From assembly GCA_002722955.1 (NCBI GenBank), contig PBMZ01000151.1, forward strand, positions 1 to 51,825: a stretch of 51,825 bases of DNA, written 5' to 3'. Positions 16,965 through 26,893 of the stretch are shown here, piece by piece (within the stretch, counting starts at the first letter, position 1; the number at the start of each line of letters is the position of its first letter). The translations under genes and the position numbers were made by a program. The notes beneath the pieces were generated by a model that ran no database searches, was not told the origin of the DNA, and saw only the letters and a list, made by a program, of their open reading frames with translations. Source of the stretch: Planctomycetaceae bacterium. GTDB lineage: Bacteria > Planctomycetota > Planctomycetia > Planctomycetales > Planctomycetaceae.

Positions 16965-18329
16965 TCACGAAAGTTCCGTGATTGGCTCTCCATACGCGAT
17001 GTGGATGGGACGACCTGAAGTGTCGTTGAAAGTGCGGTGATGATCAATTCCCAAATGCCGGTAGATCGTGGCGTGGACATCTTGCGGTGTTAGCTCGCGC
17101 TGAACGGGATGCTCGCCTTTCGAGTTTGTGGCACCGATCACTTGCCCCATCGTGTTGCCGCCGCCGGAAACTAGGATCGACATGGCGTTAGCCCAATGGT
17201 CGCGTCCCCAGTTCGGCTTGCCGTCTCGGCTTCCAGGCCGAGTATTTCCTCGAGGTGTTCGGCCGAACTCTCCCGTCACGACCAGCAACACGTCTTCATC
17301 CAAGCCACGATTGTAGATGTCTTCGATCAACGCCGTGACGGCCCGGTCGTAGTTTGGCAAGCGTTGTCGCATGGCCGTCGGCAAGTCTCCGTTCACAGCG
17401 TGATCGTCCCAGTTGTAGACTTCGCTATCTCCGGGAACACCCACGGTGACGAACTTGACACCAGCCTCGACCAGCCGCCGCGCCAGCAGGGCCTGTTGGC
17501 CCCACCCCTTGCCATAACGCTCGTGAGTTTTCTCGTCTTCAAGCGATAGGTCGAATGCCGCCCGGGCGCGATCACCAGTCATGATTTCGAAGGCCTGACG
17601 TTGGAACTCATCCAGAGTTTCCATGACGCCGTGGTCCAAGTCGCCGCGCAATCGATCAACGCTTCTGAGCAGTGATCGGCGATCATCAAGGCGCAAGCCG
17701 TCGATTGTTGCCTTTGCGTTCTTGAGTCCTTTTTCGTCCACTGTCGGTGGACGGAACACATCGCTCCAATATCCGGTTGCCGTCGTTGGCACATAGCTAT
17801 AGTGCCGGGCACCCATACCGCAAGCCACTGGCATCCCGTCGTGGCATTGCCCGAAAACTCGGCTGACGACGGCTCCCAATTCGGGATTCGTGGATTCATG
17901 GCGTGATTCATCCCAGCCAGGATAACCACTGACCATCATCGGAATACCATCGTTGTGGCCCGACCAATTGTGCGAGCACGATCGGATTAGCGTGAACTTG
18001 TCCGCGATCTTGGCGTGCATCGGCAGCAGCTCGCAGATATCCATCCCAGGAACGTTAGTCTCGATCGGATGAAACGGGCCACGGATGTCCCGATCTGCTT
18101 GAGGCTTCAGGTCGTACGTCTCCAAGTGGCTGGGACCGCCTTGTTGCCAAAGCAAGATGACCGACTTCGCACCCGGTGACTTTCGATACTCGCCAGATGC
18201 CGCTTCTGCTTGGCGTCGCAAGAGATTCGCAAGCGTCACCATCCCCGTACCAAGACCGCCGACTCGAAGAAAGTTCCGTCTAGAAATTCCATCGCAGAGT
18301 CGATGTTGATTCGTTAGAAACTCAAGCAC
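16965..18329 (-). CDS. DUF1501 protein with twin-arginine leader
   Basis: The 454-residue protein carries a Tat leader, SRRNFLRVGGLGTGM, starting near residue 16, so folded export is expected. The rest matches DUF1501, a family related to sulfatases and alkaline phosphatases: LLWQQGGPSHLETYDLKP, TGEFGRTPRGN and GRDHWANAMS. DUF1501 proteins are greatly expanded in planctomycetes and usually pair with DUF1549/1553 cytochrome-like proteins. This copy has no such partner next to it. The sulfatase nucleophile Cys/Ser-x-Pro-x-Arg motif is not evident, so enzymatic activity is uncertain. Confidence 0.92.
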   Translation of the reverse strand: MLEFLTNQHRLCDGISRRNFLRVGGLGTGMVTLANLLRRQAEAASGEYRKSPGAKSVILLWQQGGPSHLETYDLKPQADRDIRGPFHPIETNVPGMDICELLPMHAKIADKFTLIRSCSHNWSGHNDGIPMMVSGYPGWDESRHESTNPELGAVVSRVFGQCHDGMPVACGMGARHYSYVPTTATGYWSDVFRPPTVDEKGLKNAKATIDGLRLDDRRSLLRSVDRLRGDLDHGVMETLDEFQRQAFEIMTGDRARAAFDLSLEDEKTHERYGKGWGQQALLARRLVEAGVKFVTVGVPGDSEVYNWDDHAVNGDLPTAMRQRLPNYDRAVTALIEDIYNRGLDEDVLLVVTGEFGRTPRGNTRPGSRDGKPNWGRDHWANAMSILVSGGGNTMGQVIGATNSKGEHPVQRELTPQDVHATIYRHLGIDHHRTFNDTSGRPIHIAYGEPITELS

Positions 18330-18353
18330 GCGATTTCTCCGCTTAGATTTGGT

Positions 18354-18423
18354 GTTGGAGTCCAGCCTTTAGGCGCTAAGGTGGGCCGAAGCTGCATATG
18401 GCGGCTAAAGCCTGTACTCCAAC
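18354..18423. repeat. Palindrome (GTTGGAGTCCAGCCTTTAGG type)
   Basis: Arms 18354-18375 (starting GTTGGAGTCCAG) and 18402-18423 (ending GTACTCCAAC) form an imperfect inverted repeat around 26 nt. It fills the gap between the DUF1501 gene and the broken propeller gene. Its sequence is unrelated to the CCCGAAGCGT family. Confidence 0.8.
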
Positions 18424-18495
18424 AGTTGTGCAGAACAGCAGGGAAGCCTTGCTATTGATGCATCGGTTCAATTTGATCCTAGGTTGAATTAGAAG

Positions 18496-19995
18496 TCAAG
18501 ATGACGGGCCTGCGACAAAACTGAACAGGTCGACGTTCTGAAGAAAGAATTCTAACCGTACGAGCTTTCCGGTGAAGGCGTTCATCGACGCGTTGCCCTC
18601 CCAAGTGACCTTGTGCCGCAATGCGTCGCCAGGAAAATCCGTACAATCCGAATGACCGTAGCCCTTGATCGGATCGCGGATCGCATTGCTGACTCGAACA
18701 GACAGTTCTGCCGGACCGTCACCTCGAGACGCCGCGTTGACGAACAAGTCACCGCCGGGCCACTTCAGGAGGCGGGTAATGACGACTCCGCCACCCTTAG
18801 CGGGTCCGTGGAGACCAATGAGACGCTCTTTCTTCGTCGTTGCCAGATCGATTGCGGCCTTGCGACCTTTCGTGTTGTGGCCGCCGTCGTGGCCCGCGTA
18901 ATAGAACCACCATTCGTCGCCGACCTCGACCCAATGTGGGCCACCGAACGTCATGCCGTCATCCCAGGAACTTTCTGGGCCAAGCGGAATCAACGGCGTT
19001 CGATTGGGGGCTCGTTTCCAGTGGATCCCGTCGCGGCTGGTGACCAATTCTGTGTGGATCGGATCGTTCATGCGAAAGGCCCACAAGAACCCCCCAATAG
19101 ATGCCTGCGTGATAATGCACGGGCATCCCATAGAAGAAATTGTAGTGCTGTTTGGCATCGATTTCGTCGGGAGTCAACAGGGCGGTTGGGCTACCTTCCC
19201 ACTTTGTCCACAAGTTGTCGTTGGTCAGGTACGAGACTCGCCGAGATGCTCCGGTGTCGAGGAGCGAGCCTTTGAAGCGCCGATAGCGATCCTTGGCTCG
19301 GCATGTCATGAAGAATCGCTTCCGTCGAGGATCGTAAACGATGCTGTTGAGCGTGTCCGAGTGAATATGCTTTAGCTGAGTATCGCTGTTGGCGTCCCAG
19401 TGAATGCCATCCTGTGAGCCAATCAATCGGATGCCGTCGCTCTCTTTGCCCGCTCCGCCAGTGCGATACGTCATGATGTAGCGATAGCCGCGTTTTTGAT
19501 CTTCCGGCAGGGTGAGTAACAACTGCGGGCCGCTTGCCCGAGCATTCTTGGGACCGCGGATCACGACATTGTTCTGTGTTGAACCATTCCACTCGAACAA
19601 GCCGAGGTTTGGCGCGTTCCAATTCAAACCGTCATCCGACTCCGCATTGGCGATTGCATAGCGACTCTTACGTTCACCCGCTGTTTCCACAAAGCGATGG
19701 ATCTGAGTCCAGAGTTGGAACTTTCCGGTATCGGAATTCCGAGCCACATTGACGTAGCCAGAATCGCCACGATAAAGCGGATTTGCCGCGTGCTTGACGG
19801 GCGGCCGGACCGCATGCACAACGGCGTTAGTTTTGTATTTCAGCGCGTATCGATTGTCGACCAACCAATCGTCAACAAAGAATTGAGGACACCGGCTTCA
19901 ATCTCGACGGGTTCATTAGGAGCTTGCGCGCACAGTCGCGACAAAGCGGCTGATAGGAAGACAATTCCGCATGTGAACCTCAACCATCGCTGCAT
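18496..19995 (-). pseudogene. Secreted glycosidase-like (five-bladed propeller) gene with two opposite frameshifts
   Basis: Three stretches in two minus-strand frames join into one protein. From ATG 19995 a signal peptide (MQRWLRFTCGIVFLSAALSR) and APNEPVEIEAG are read in one frame. Near 19885-19892 the coding sense moves to a second frame (PQFFVDDWLVDNRYALKY) and continues to a six-base G run (19090-19095, written as C on the plus strand). There it returns to the first frame (FLWAFRMNDPIH, TSRDGIHWKRAP) and ends at 18496. One lost base at the first site and one extra base at the second would explain this. Repeats such as DGIHWDANS and SRDGIHWKR match GH32/43-like propeller hydrolases common in planctomycetes. 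It may be a decaying gene or carry sequencing errors; both shifts are at short homopolymers. Confidence 0.8.
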
Positions 19996-20215
19996 GAAAG
20001 TGTTCCCTGACAAGCTTTTTGGCGTTCGGCACTCGGAATGAGAACCCTCGTCCACGCGGGCTCGTTTAGATTAACAAACTCAGGCTCGATACCGCGAACC
20101 AGTCTTCAACCTAGCAGCATTAACAGGAAGACGTTAGATTATGGGTATACCATCTTCCCGGGGCGGGCTGGCCGTGAAAGCCGGTTTGTATTCCCCCATT
20201 TCCCCGGCTCCTTTC

Positions 20216-20222
20216 TGGAGGA
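20216..20222 (+). promoter_or_regulatory. Ribosome binding site deciding the start at 20229
   Basis: The purine run TGGAGGA ends six bases before ATG 20229. The alternative TTG at 20226 would leave only three bases. This is the strongest Shine-Dalgarno match I noted outside the ribosomal operon. Confidence 0.75.
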
Positions 20223-20228
20223 CAATTG

Positions 20229-20735
20229 ATGAGATCTCAATTCTTTGAAAACCGAAAAGTCTGGCTTGCGGCCGGAATCTTGATCGGAATCGCCGCTGCC
20301 AATTACTGGCCGCATGAAGAGGCGATGGCGATCTCGACCGACCGCAGTCAAAAGTTTGCCATGGTGACCGTTCCGGCCGCGAACGATACCGAGGCCGTCT
20401 TCATTCTCGACTTTCTGACAGGTCGGCTTACCGGTGCCGTGTTGGATCGACAAGGGACACAATTCGTTGCGTACTATTATCGTAACCTGTCCGAAGATTT
20501 CCTCTCGGATCCCAATTTGACACCAACGTATTCGATCGTCTCGGGAGCGTCCGCGATTCGAGGTCGCAACGGGTTCCAATTTGCCCCCAGTTGCTTGTAC
20601 ATAAGCGAGCTGTCGTCGGGTAAAGTGGCCTGCTACGCGATTCCTTACAGGAATTTTACACGCGTCCAACAATCTCCGCTCGCCCTTCAACCGGTTGCTA
20701 GCTTCTCCTTCCGGGAAGCAGCACAGAGCGAGTAA
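20229..20735 (+). CDS. Small membrane-anchored conserved hypothetical protein
   Basis: The protein has 168 residues. A single N-terminal hydrophobic segment (VWLAAGILIGIAAANYWP, about residues 10-27) predicts a membrane anchor or uncleaved signal. The exterior part contains AVFILDFLTGRLTGAVLD and ELSSGKVACYAIPYRN, two beta-rich stretches that look like related repeats. I recall similar proteins from other planctomycetes but know no function. The strong GGAGGA site supports ATG 20229. A rho-independent terminator follows 27 nt after the stop, so the gene is probably monocistronic. Confidence 0.82.
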   Translation: MRSQFFENRKVWLAAGILIGIAAANYWPHEEAMAISTDRSQKFAMVTVPAANDTEAVFILDFLTGRLTGAVLDRQGTQFVAYYYRNLSEDFLSDPNLTPTYSIVSGASAIRGRNGFQFAPSCLYISELSSGKVACYAIPYRNFTRVQQSPLALQPVASFSFREAAQSE

Positions 20736-20762
20736 GCTCTCCCACAACGTGACCAAACAAAG

Positions 20763-20796
20763 ACGGCTCCTGTTTGCGCAGGAGCCGTTTTATTTT
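20763..20796 (+). terminator. Rho-independent terminator, probably bidirectional
   Basis: A 10-bp perfect stem (ACGGCTCCTG at 20763-20772 with CAGGAGCCGT at 20779-20788) with a 6-nt loop is followed by TTTTATTTT. It ends the plus-strand small gene. On the minus strand the stem is followed by TCTTTGTTT, so it may also stop transcription of the ribosomal operon coming from rplQ. Confidence 0.9.
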
Positions 20797-20925
20797 GCCC
20801 AGTGAGTTTAGTCGAGACGCAGACGAACGTACGGGGACACAAAAGAGATCGTGTGACATCAACGGGCACAAATTAGCCAACAATCTGGCTAACGATTCAT
20901 TACGACGAGTAAGAAAGGAAGGCGG

Positions 20926-21654
20926 TTATTCTTCCGCCTTTTCCTCGTCACCCTCAGCACTCTCTTCAGCATCGCCGGTCGCTTCGGCATCACCGCTGGC
21001 TTCAGCGGACTCTTCAGCAGCGGGATCTTCCGCGGCCTCTTCTGAGCTGTCCGCAGCTTCCTCTTCACTGACGACTGGTGCAGAGCGTTCCTTTTTCACG
21101 CGGTCTCGCTCACCAACGAACTCGATCAGTGCCTGTTCGCCAGCATCGCCCAGTCGTCTTTCTGTAAGTTTGACAACTCGAGTGTATCCGCCGGGACGCT
21201 CGGCAAAGCGTTCGGCCAGCTCGTCGAAGAGGATGTCGACGGCTTCACGGTCACGGAGGATCGAGAATGCCTTGCGTCGTAGCGTGACGACAGGGGCTTT
21301 GGCTTGATTCCATTTGTTCCAGTCGGCTGACTGGCGCCATTGTTTGTATTCGTCCGTGCCTTTTTCCGCCGATGTATAAAGTGTCTGTGCTGCTTCATCC
21401 AGCACAGCCGCTTTCTTGGCCAGTGTCACCAGCTTTTCGACGTAGGGACGGAGCTCTTTGGCCTTGGGAACGGTTGTCACAATTCGCCCAGCAACTTTGG
21501 CTTTGTAACCCAAACCAGAATCGAGTCGCTCGTCGTCGCCCAATTCGGGGTACTCGCGAACGGATCGAATCAAGCTGCAAGCCATATTTCGAAACATGGC
21601 TTTACGATGCGATGCATTTCGGCCAAGCTTGCGGCCGCGAACTCGGTGTCTCAT
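20926..21654 (-). CDS. rplQ: 50S ribosomal protein L17, enlarged
   Basis: The protein starts [20 protein letters not shown] and contains [19 protein letters not shown] and [11 protein letters not shown], all diagnostic of L17. It has 242 residues, against about 120-130 in most bacteria. Extra parts are an insert after residue 33 (about 20 residues), an insert at about 83-122 containing the Trp-rich [13 protein letters not shown], and an acidic Glu/Ala/Ser tail from about 190 to the end. The frame is open upstream to 21723, but the conserved start is at 21654. It is the last gene of the operon, 107 nt after rpoA. Confidence 0.95.
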   Translation of the reverse strand: MRHRVRGRKLGRNASHRKAMFRNMACSLIRSVREYPELGDDERLDSGLGYKAKVAGRIVTTVPKAKELRPYVEKLVTLAKKAAVLDEAAQTLYTSAEKGTDEYKQWRQSADWNKWNQAKAPVVTLRRKAFSILRDREAVDILFDELAERFAERPGGYTRVVKLTERRLGDAGEQALIEFVGERDRVKKERSAPVVSEEEAADSSEEAAEDPAAEESAEASGDAEATGDAEESAEGDEEKAEE

Positions 21655-21761
21655 TGTTCCAACAACTCCGCGCTGATGCAGACATTGAAGTAGGTCTATC
21701 AGCGACCAATCATTCGAAGCCAATGGCTTCTACTGAGGATATGTATATCGATTTCGATTAA

Positions 21762-22775
21762 TTATGGTGCTGCCATCGATTGCGGAACTTTCATTCCCAA
21801 TCGCAAGCCGATGGCTCCCAGACGCTCGCGAACTTCGACAAGCGTCGTCTCTCCAAAGTTGCGGACTTGCAACAATTGGTCTTCCGTGCGAACGACCAAG
21901 TCGCGGACCGTGTTGATACCTTCCGATTCCAAGCAGTTGGTTGCTCGGACGGATAAATTCAACTCGGCCAAACTTTGGTTCAGCTTCTCTTCCAATTCCA
22001 AATCCACCGGAGCGTATCCAGTCGCTTCCATCATGCCCTTCAAGGCACCGTCGGCAGCAACCTCTGGTCCCGGCTCTCGGTAAGTGATGAACGGGTTGAG
22101 GTGCTTTCGCAGAATCTTCGCGGCCTCGACCAAAGCCATCTGCGGCTTGATCGTTCCGTTTGTCCAGATGTCGAGAATCAGCTTGTCATAGTTCGTACGC
22201 TGACCAACACGAGTTTCCTCGGTCTTGTGACGCACGCGGACAACTGGTGAAAAGGTCGCATCGAGTGGAATCACGCCAACTTCGGGGTCGCCGCCGTAGT
22301 GTTCGGCAACCGGCACGTAACCGCGACCGTTCTCGACGTGTAGTTCGATATTCAAAGGCACATCGTCAGTCATGGTGGCGATGACGAGGTCCTTGTTGTA
22401 CACCTCGACTTGATCATCGGTGATGATGTCAGCACCAGTGACAACGCCGCGTTCGTGGCGTTCAATCCGCAAGACCTTAGCCGAAGCACTGTGGTTTTTG
22501 ACGACCAGGGATTTAATATTCAGGCAGATATCAGTCACGTCTTCGACGACACCGGGGATGGTGGTGAATTCGTGTTGCACACCTTGAATCTTGAGGCGCG
22601 TAACGGCGCTACCCTCAAGACTGGATAGAAGAATTCTTCGCAGACTATTACCGATCGTTGCACCGAAACCACGTTCAAACGGCTCAACCGTGAACGTACC
22701 AAAGGAATCGGTCAGTCCTTCGGTCTCGGGAGTAACTCGGCTTGGAAGTTCCAGTCCACGCCATCGAATTCGCAT
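21762..22775 (-). CDS. rpoA: DNA-directed RNA polymerase alpha subunit
   Basis: The 337-residue protein has both alpha domains. The assembly domain includes [20 protein letters not shown] and the C-terminal domain (about residues 250-337) includes [19 protein letters not shown]. It dimerises to nucleate polymerase assembly and contacts UP elements and activators through the C-terminal domain. It lies between rpsK and rplQ; the rpsD gene often found between rpsK and rpoA is absent here. Confidence 0.98.
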   Translation of the reverse strand: MRIRWRGLELPSRVTPETEGLTDSFGTFTVEPFERGFGATIGNSLRRILLSSLEGSAVTRLKIQGVQHEFTTIPGVVEDVTDICLNIKSLVVKNHSASAKVLRIERHERGVVTGADIITDDQVEVYNKDLVIATMTDDVPLNIELHVENGRGYVPVAEHYGGDPEVGVIPLDATFSPVVRVRHKTEETRVGQRTNYDKLILDIWTNGTIKPQMALVEAAKILRKHLNPFITYREPGPEVAADGALKGMMEATGYAPVDLELEEKLNQSLAELNLSVRATNCLESEGINTVRDLVVRTEDQLLQVRNFGETTLVEVRERLGAIGLRLGMKVPQSMAAP

Positions 22776-22850
22776 GGGAATCTCCGTTCAATTAACGAAC
22801 ATGACTATGTAAGGGGGAATCGCTTTGGGGCTGAAATCGTTGGACCGAAA

Positions 22851-23231
22851 TCAGACACGACGCTTTTTCGGGGGCCGACACCCGTTGTGGGGCAACGGCG
22901 TCACATCCTCGATAGCCTTGATCGAAATGCCACTGGTTTGCAAACCCGTAATCGCACTTTCACGTCCCGATCCCGGGCCCTTGACTTTGACTTCCATTTC
23001 TTTGACGCCAAATTTCGCCGCGCGTTCCGAGCAAATCTCGGCGGCACGTTGAGCTGCGAACGGCGTGCTCTTCCGACTTCCTTTGAAACCGGACGTTCCG
23101 GCAGTCGCCCAACACAGGACATCGCCATTAACATCGGCAATCGTCACGATTGTGTTGTTGAAAGTTGCTTTGATGTGCGCGACGGCTCGCGTTACGTGAC
23201 GACGCACTTTTTTTCGTTTGGATTTGGCCAC
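22851..23231 (-). CDS. rpsK: 30S ribosomal protein S11
   Basis: The 126-residue protein shows the S11 signatures [31 protein letters not shown] and the C-terminal [14 protein letters not shown]11 lies on the platform of the small subunit near the E site. The start is GTG 23231 with GGAG nine bases upstream. It follows rpsM by 41 nt. Confidence 0.98.
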   Translation of the reverse strand: MAKSKRKKVRRHVTRAVAHIKATFNNTIVTIADVNGDVLCWATAGTSGFKGSRKSTPFAAQRAAEICSERAAKFGVKEMEVKVKGPGSGRESAITGLQTSGISIKAIEDVTPLPHNGCRPPKKRRV

Positions 23232-23272
23232 GCCAAATTCTCCTCAATCTCTTGATATCGCAGAAGCCGCGA

Positions 23273-23659
23273 TTAATGTTTCATGTCTTTCACGCCCTTC
23301 TTACCAGCAACGGTCTTCTTCACACCTTTGCGGGTTCGGGCGTTGGTTCGGGTTCGTTGTCCGCGGACAGGCAAACCCCGTCGATGTCGCGTCCCGCGGT
23401 AACATTTAATGTCACGCAACCGGGCGATGTCCTGTTGCGTCTGACGTCGCAACTGACCTTCCATGACGAGTTCTTTATCCAAATAGTTGTTGATCCGCGC
23501 GATGTCATCTTCAGAAAGCTCGCGGGCCTTCAACTGAGTATCAATTCCCAACGTACGGCAAACTTCGATTGCCGTTGTCTGCCCAACACCAAACAGGTAC
23601 GTCAGCGAGATATACGTCGGCTTATCGTTCGGAATGTCAACACCGAGAACACGAGGCAT
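23273..23659 (-). CDS. rpsM: 30S ribosomal protein S13
   Basis: The 128-residue protein begins MPRVLGVDIPNDKP and has the RGTRHRRGLPVRGQRT motif and a basic tail with KKTVAGKKG. S13 sits in the head of the small subunit and contacts the P-site tRNA and L5. Its length is normal. It lies 59 nt downstream of rpmJ. Confidence 0.98.
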   Translation of the reverse strand: MPRVLGVDIPNDKPTYISLTYLFGVGQTTAIEVCRTLGIDTQLKARELSEDDIARINNYLDKELVMEGQLRRQTQQDIARLRDIKCYRGTRHRRGLPVRGQRTRTNARTRKGVKKTVAGKKGVKDMKH

Positions 23660-23718
23660 CGGTTAGCTCCGTAAAAACTATTTCTTAAAGGTTCAACTCG
23701 AATACAACCGAGCTTGCT

Positions 23719-23835
23719 TTAACCTTGTCGTTGTTTGTGTCGAGGATTGGCAGGACAGACCACGTAGATCTTGCCTTTGCGGCGAACGATCTTGCAGCTT
23801 TCACAAATCCGCTTAATGCTTGCTCGAACTTTCAT
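23719..23835 (-). CDS. rpmJ: 50S ribosomal protein L36
   Basis: A 38-residue reading frame starts [20 protein letters not shown] and ends NPRHKQRQG. It keeps the zinc-ribbon cysteines (CESC and a later Cys in VVCPANPRH, with His) typical of the zinc-binding form of L36. Its ATG overlaps the secY stop as ATGA (23832-23835), so translation is probably coupled to secY. infA, which often precedes rpmJ, is missing. Confidence 0.95.
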   Translation of the reverse strand: MKVRASIKRICESCKIVRRKGKIYVVCPANPRHKQRQG

Positions 23836-25196
23836 TTCTTTTCAGCCTCCAACAGGCCAGGATAGTTTCTCATCAACAGGTGGCTGTCGATTTTGTTGAC
23901 TAAGTCAAGCGCCACGGAAACCACAATCAATAGCCCCGTGCCGCCATAGAAGCTGGCGATCAAGTAATTGATGCCCATCGACGTAGCTACAATTGTCGGG
24001 ATTACGGCGATCAATGCAAGGAACGCAGCGCCGACATAAGTAATCCGCGACATGACTTGTTCCAAATACTGAGCCGTCCGGGCTCCAGGTCGATAACCGG
24101 GGATAAAACTTCCGTAGTCCTTCAAGTTGTTGGCAATGTCACTCGGATTGAATGTGATCGCCGTCCAGAAGTAGCAGAAGAAGTAGATCAGGCCGACGTA
24201 GCACAAGTTATAGATGTAGCCGCGTCCAATGAACGCCGCATCCAAGGCCGCCAAAACACGGTTTTCCGGCCAAATGGCACTCAATTGATGGAACAAAAAG
24301 TATGGGAACATCAGCAAGCTGGATGCGAAGATGATCGGCATCACGCCTGCTTGGTTCACTTTCAAAGGCAAGGATTGCCGTTGGCCACCATGTACTCGAC
24401 GACCGCGGACGTGCTTTGCACTTTGAATCGGAATTCGACGTTGGCCTTGAGTGATCGCAATCACCCAAACAATGACGAATACGAACAGCCCCGCTAGAAG
24501 CAAGAGCTTTTCGATCCCCGCTTCCGAGCCGATCGGCACACCTTCGACAAAGGCTGGTCCCAACAACTGACTTCCGGCGATCGGCATTTGAGCCAAGATT
24601 CCCGCCATGATCAGCAAGCTGATTCCGTTACCGATTCCGTATGCATCAATCTGCTCGCCGATCCACATTAGTAGGATCGTACCAGCAGTCATTGTCACAG
24701 TGCCAACGATGTGCCATGCGAAGAAGTCATAGTCCTCTAAGATCAAGCCGCTACCCGCCACAGCACCGGACGAGAGACCCTTGATCCACATGTAACTCTG
24801 ACCCAGGCATATGAGCACAGTCGCATAGCGCGTATATTCATTCAGCTTGCGGCGTCCCGCTTCACCCTCCTTCTGCAATCGCTGCAAAGGAGCGTAAACG
24901 CTACCCAGAAGCTGAAAAATGATGGATGCCGAAATGTACGGCATGATTCCCAAGCCGAAAATCGTCGCGTTCCCAATCCGAGAAGCCGAGAACAATGCCA
25001 CGATTTGCATGACTTGGCCGACACCGCCCTCGCCGCCTTGCTGCATCTTTTCGATGTTGTACTGCATGCGGTCCTGGTCGATGAACGGCAACGGAATCCA
25101 AAAACCCATGCGGTACACGGCCAGCAACACCAAAGTCAGCAGAATCTTTCTGCGCAACTCTGGTATCTTAAAGACCGTTAAGAGTTTTTCGAACAT
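23832..25196 (-). CDS. secY: Protein translocase subunit SecY
   Basis: The 454-residue protein has about ten hydrophobic segments and typical SecY stretches such as [32 protein letters not shown] and [14 protein letters not shown]. It forms the inner-membrane channel with SecE and SecG. ATG 25196 gives the conserved start [18 protein letters not shown] and has GGAAG upstream; the frame continues to 25223 without family support. It is separated from rplO by 235 nt, which is unusually long for this operon and contains promoter-like sequences. Confidence 0.97.
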   Translation of the reverse strand: MFEKLLTVFKIPELRRKILLTLVLLAVYRMGFWIPLPFIDQDRMQYNIEKMQQGGEGGVGQVMQIVALFSASRIGNATIFGLGIMPYISASIIFQLLGSVYAPLQRLQKEGEAGRRKLNEYTRYATVLICLGQSYMWIKGLSSGAVAGSGLILEDYDFFAWHIVGTVTMTAGTILLMWIGEQIDAYGIGNGISLLIMAGILAQMPIAGSQLLGPAFVEGVPIGSEAGIEKLLLLAGLFVFVIVWVIAITQGQRRIPIQSAKHVRGRRVHGGQRQSLPLKVNQAGVMPIIFASSLLMFPYFLFHQLSAIWPENRVLAALDAAFIGRGYIYNLCYVGLIYFFCYFWTAITFNPSDIANNLKDYGSFIPGYRPGARTAQYLEQVMSRITYVGAAFLALIAVIPTIVATSMGINYLIASFYGGTGLLIVVSVALDLVNKIDSHLLMRNYPGLLEAEKK

Positions 25197-25337
25197 GGGA
25201 CTTCCGTCCTTCAAACGAACCAAAAGCAGAGAGCTTCTTCCTGAATCCCCTGCCGCGATCTTGCTAGATCGCCGAATCTATGATCACAGAAACCAATCGT
25301 TCTGGTGATTTCACTTGCCGGAAATGTGACTCACATC

Positions 25338-25382
25338 ATTATAAGATCACGAGTTGTAGAAAATCCGTGGGTTTCTTGTCAA
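25338..25382 (-). promoter_or_regulatory. Candidate internal promoter upstream of secY
   Basis: On the minus strand a TTGACA (25377-25382) is followed after 18 nt by TACAAC (25353-25358), and a perfect TATAAT lies further on at 25338-25343. The region is in the 235-nt rplO-secY gap, the widest in the spc part of the operon. The two -10 options cannot be separated by eye. Confidence 0.35.
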
Positions 25383-25431
25383 AGCCGCGTCCCATTCCCT
25401 GTTCCGCGGAGAACTCAAAATTGATCAAGGA

Positions 25432-25884
25432 TTAGTGTCCAAGTGTTTCGATGCCACCGCCCGATGCTTGGATTTTTTCGCTGGCAGATGTCGAGAATCG
25501 ATGAGCTTGCACCGTGAGCTTTTTCGAAATCTCTCCCTTTCCGAGAATCTTGACAACGTCGAATCGCCCGCTGATCAAGCCCTTTTGCTTCAAAGCGTCG
25601 ACCGTGACGGTATCGCCATCGTTGAACGAGTTGTCCAACGTTGACACGTTCACAATAGCAACCTTGGTTGCAAATTGAGCGTTGTTGAAGCCAACTTTGG
25701 CCACGCGGCGGAACAACGGCATCTGGCCGCCTTCAAAACCCAAGCGACGCGAGGAACCAGCACGGCTGCCGTAACCTTTGTGACCGCGACCGGAAGTTTT
25801 TCCATGCCCCGAGCCTGTACCACGACCGATTCGCTTGCGCTTCTTGTTCTTTTGGATTCCGCGATGGACATCATCAAGAATCAT
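25432..25884 (-). CDS. rplO: 50S ribosomal protein L15
   Basis: The 150-residue protein has the L15 N-terminal region [20 protein letters not shown] and the stretch [16 protein letters not shown]. Its ATG overlaps the rpsE stop as TAATG, implying translational coupling. The L30 gene rpmD, often between rpsE and rplO, is absent because the two genes overlap by one base. Confidence 0.98.
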   Translation of the reverse strand: MILDDVHRGIQKNKKRKRIGRGTGSGHGKTSGRGHKGYGSRAGSSRRLGFEGGQMPLFRRVAKVGFNNAQFATKVAIVNVSTLDNSFNDGDTVTVDALKQKGLISGRFDVVKILGKGEISKKLTVQAHRFSTSASEKIQASGGGIETLGH

Positions 25885-26366
25885 TAGATTTCCACTCCCC
25901 GCAGTCGCGCGACATCATCACGAGTTCGCAAACGACGCAGTGCATCAAACGTTGCCTTGACCAAGTTGATGGGGTTATTGGACCCACGACTCTTCGTCAA
26001 GATATTCGTAATTCCCGCCGACTCGACAACCGACCGCACACATTCGCCAGCAATAATACCGGTACCAGGAGCAGCCGGCATCAACAACACGCGAGCGGCT
26101 CCGTAGCGGCCAACGATTTCGTGAGGAATCGTCGTGTTAACAACAGGCACATCGATCATGTACCGGTCAGCATTCTTGACGGCTTTTTCCACAGCGGCCG
26201 GAACTTCGGTAGCCTTGCCATAGCCATAACCAACTCGACCATTGTTGTTACCAACAACGATCAAAGCGGAGAAGCTAAATCGGCGACCACCCTTGACCAC
26301 GCAGGCACATCGACGAATTTGTACGACTTTTTCCGGAGAGTCCGGCTTAACAGCACCTGTCGACAC
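25884..26366 (-). CDS. rpsE: 30S ribosomal protein S5
   Basis: S5 is identified by [35 protein letters not shown] and [16 protein letters not shown]. It takes part in decoding accuracy at the mRNA entry. A GTG at 26366 with GGAG nine bases upstream gives 160 residues starting [16 protein letters not shown]; a TTG at 26381 is an alternative start without a good site. The stop overlaps rplO. Confidence 0.96.
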   Translation of the reverse strand: MSTGAVKPDSPEKVVQIRRCACVVKGGRRFSFSALIVVGNNNGRVGYGYGKATEVPAAVEKAVKNADRYMIDVPVVNTTIPHEIVGRYGAARVLLMPAAPGTGIIAGECVRSVVESAGITNILTKSRGSNNPINLVKATFDALRRLRTRDDVARLRGVEI

Positions 26367-26463
26367 GTCCCAATTCTCCAATCAAAATCTTGATCTTAAC
26401 CTTACTCTCGATCCCCCGAAAATTGCCTCAAAGGACCATGAGTAAGATTAAGATGGTTATGGC

Positions 26464-26832
26464 TTAGAACTCCAAACCACCTTCTCGAGCGGCGTCGGCC
26501 AATGCGGCGATGCGTCCATGATAGGCAAACATTCCGCGATCGAACGCCACCTGCTTAACGCCCTTTTCAACTCCACGTTTGGCGATGGCGGCTCCGACCA
26601 GCGCGGCCGCTTCCTTGTTCCCGCCAACTTTGCCGCCGATGTCCTTTTCGTTGGTGCTGGCTGCTGCCAACGTTTGCCCTGTCGAGTCGTCGATCAGCTG
26701 AGCGTAAATGTGTTTATTACTGCGAAACACCGACAAGCGAACTCGCCCGGCTAAGTGCGCCTTTCGAATTCGATTATGAGTTCGAAGTTGGCGTCGCTTC
26801 CGCTGTTTGGCTAATCGTGTTCGAATCTTCAT
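26464..26832 (-). CDS. rplR: 50S ribosomal protein L18
   Basis: The 122-residue protein starts [17 protein letters not shown] and shows [18 protein letters not shown] and the C-terminal [20 protein letters not shown] region. L18 binds 5S rRNA. ATG 26832 has GAGGAG about nine bases upstream; the open frame above it lacks family support. Confidence 0.97.
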   Translation of the reverse strand: MKIRTRLAKQRKRRQLRTHNRIRKAHLAGRVRLSVFRSNKHIYAQLIDDSTGQTLAAASTNEKDIGGKVGGNKEAAALVGAAIAKRGVEKGVKQVAFDRGMFAYHGRIAALADAAREGGLEF

Positions 26833-26893
26833 TTTTATCACTCCTCGCTCGGCTTCAGATTCTGATGTCAAGCGACGATTTTATGCTCGTAAA

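Noticed and set aside
20774..21307. Ser-rich plus-strand reading frame of 177 codons
   Set aside because: It is the antisense of the acidic tail of rplQ; the low-complexity Ser content is a mirror of Glu/Ala codons.
25338..25343. Perfect TATAAT upstream of secY as a certain promoter
   Set aside because: No -35 box lies at the right distance, and the gene is inside a long operon, so it is kept only as a low-confidence option.
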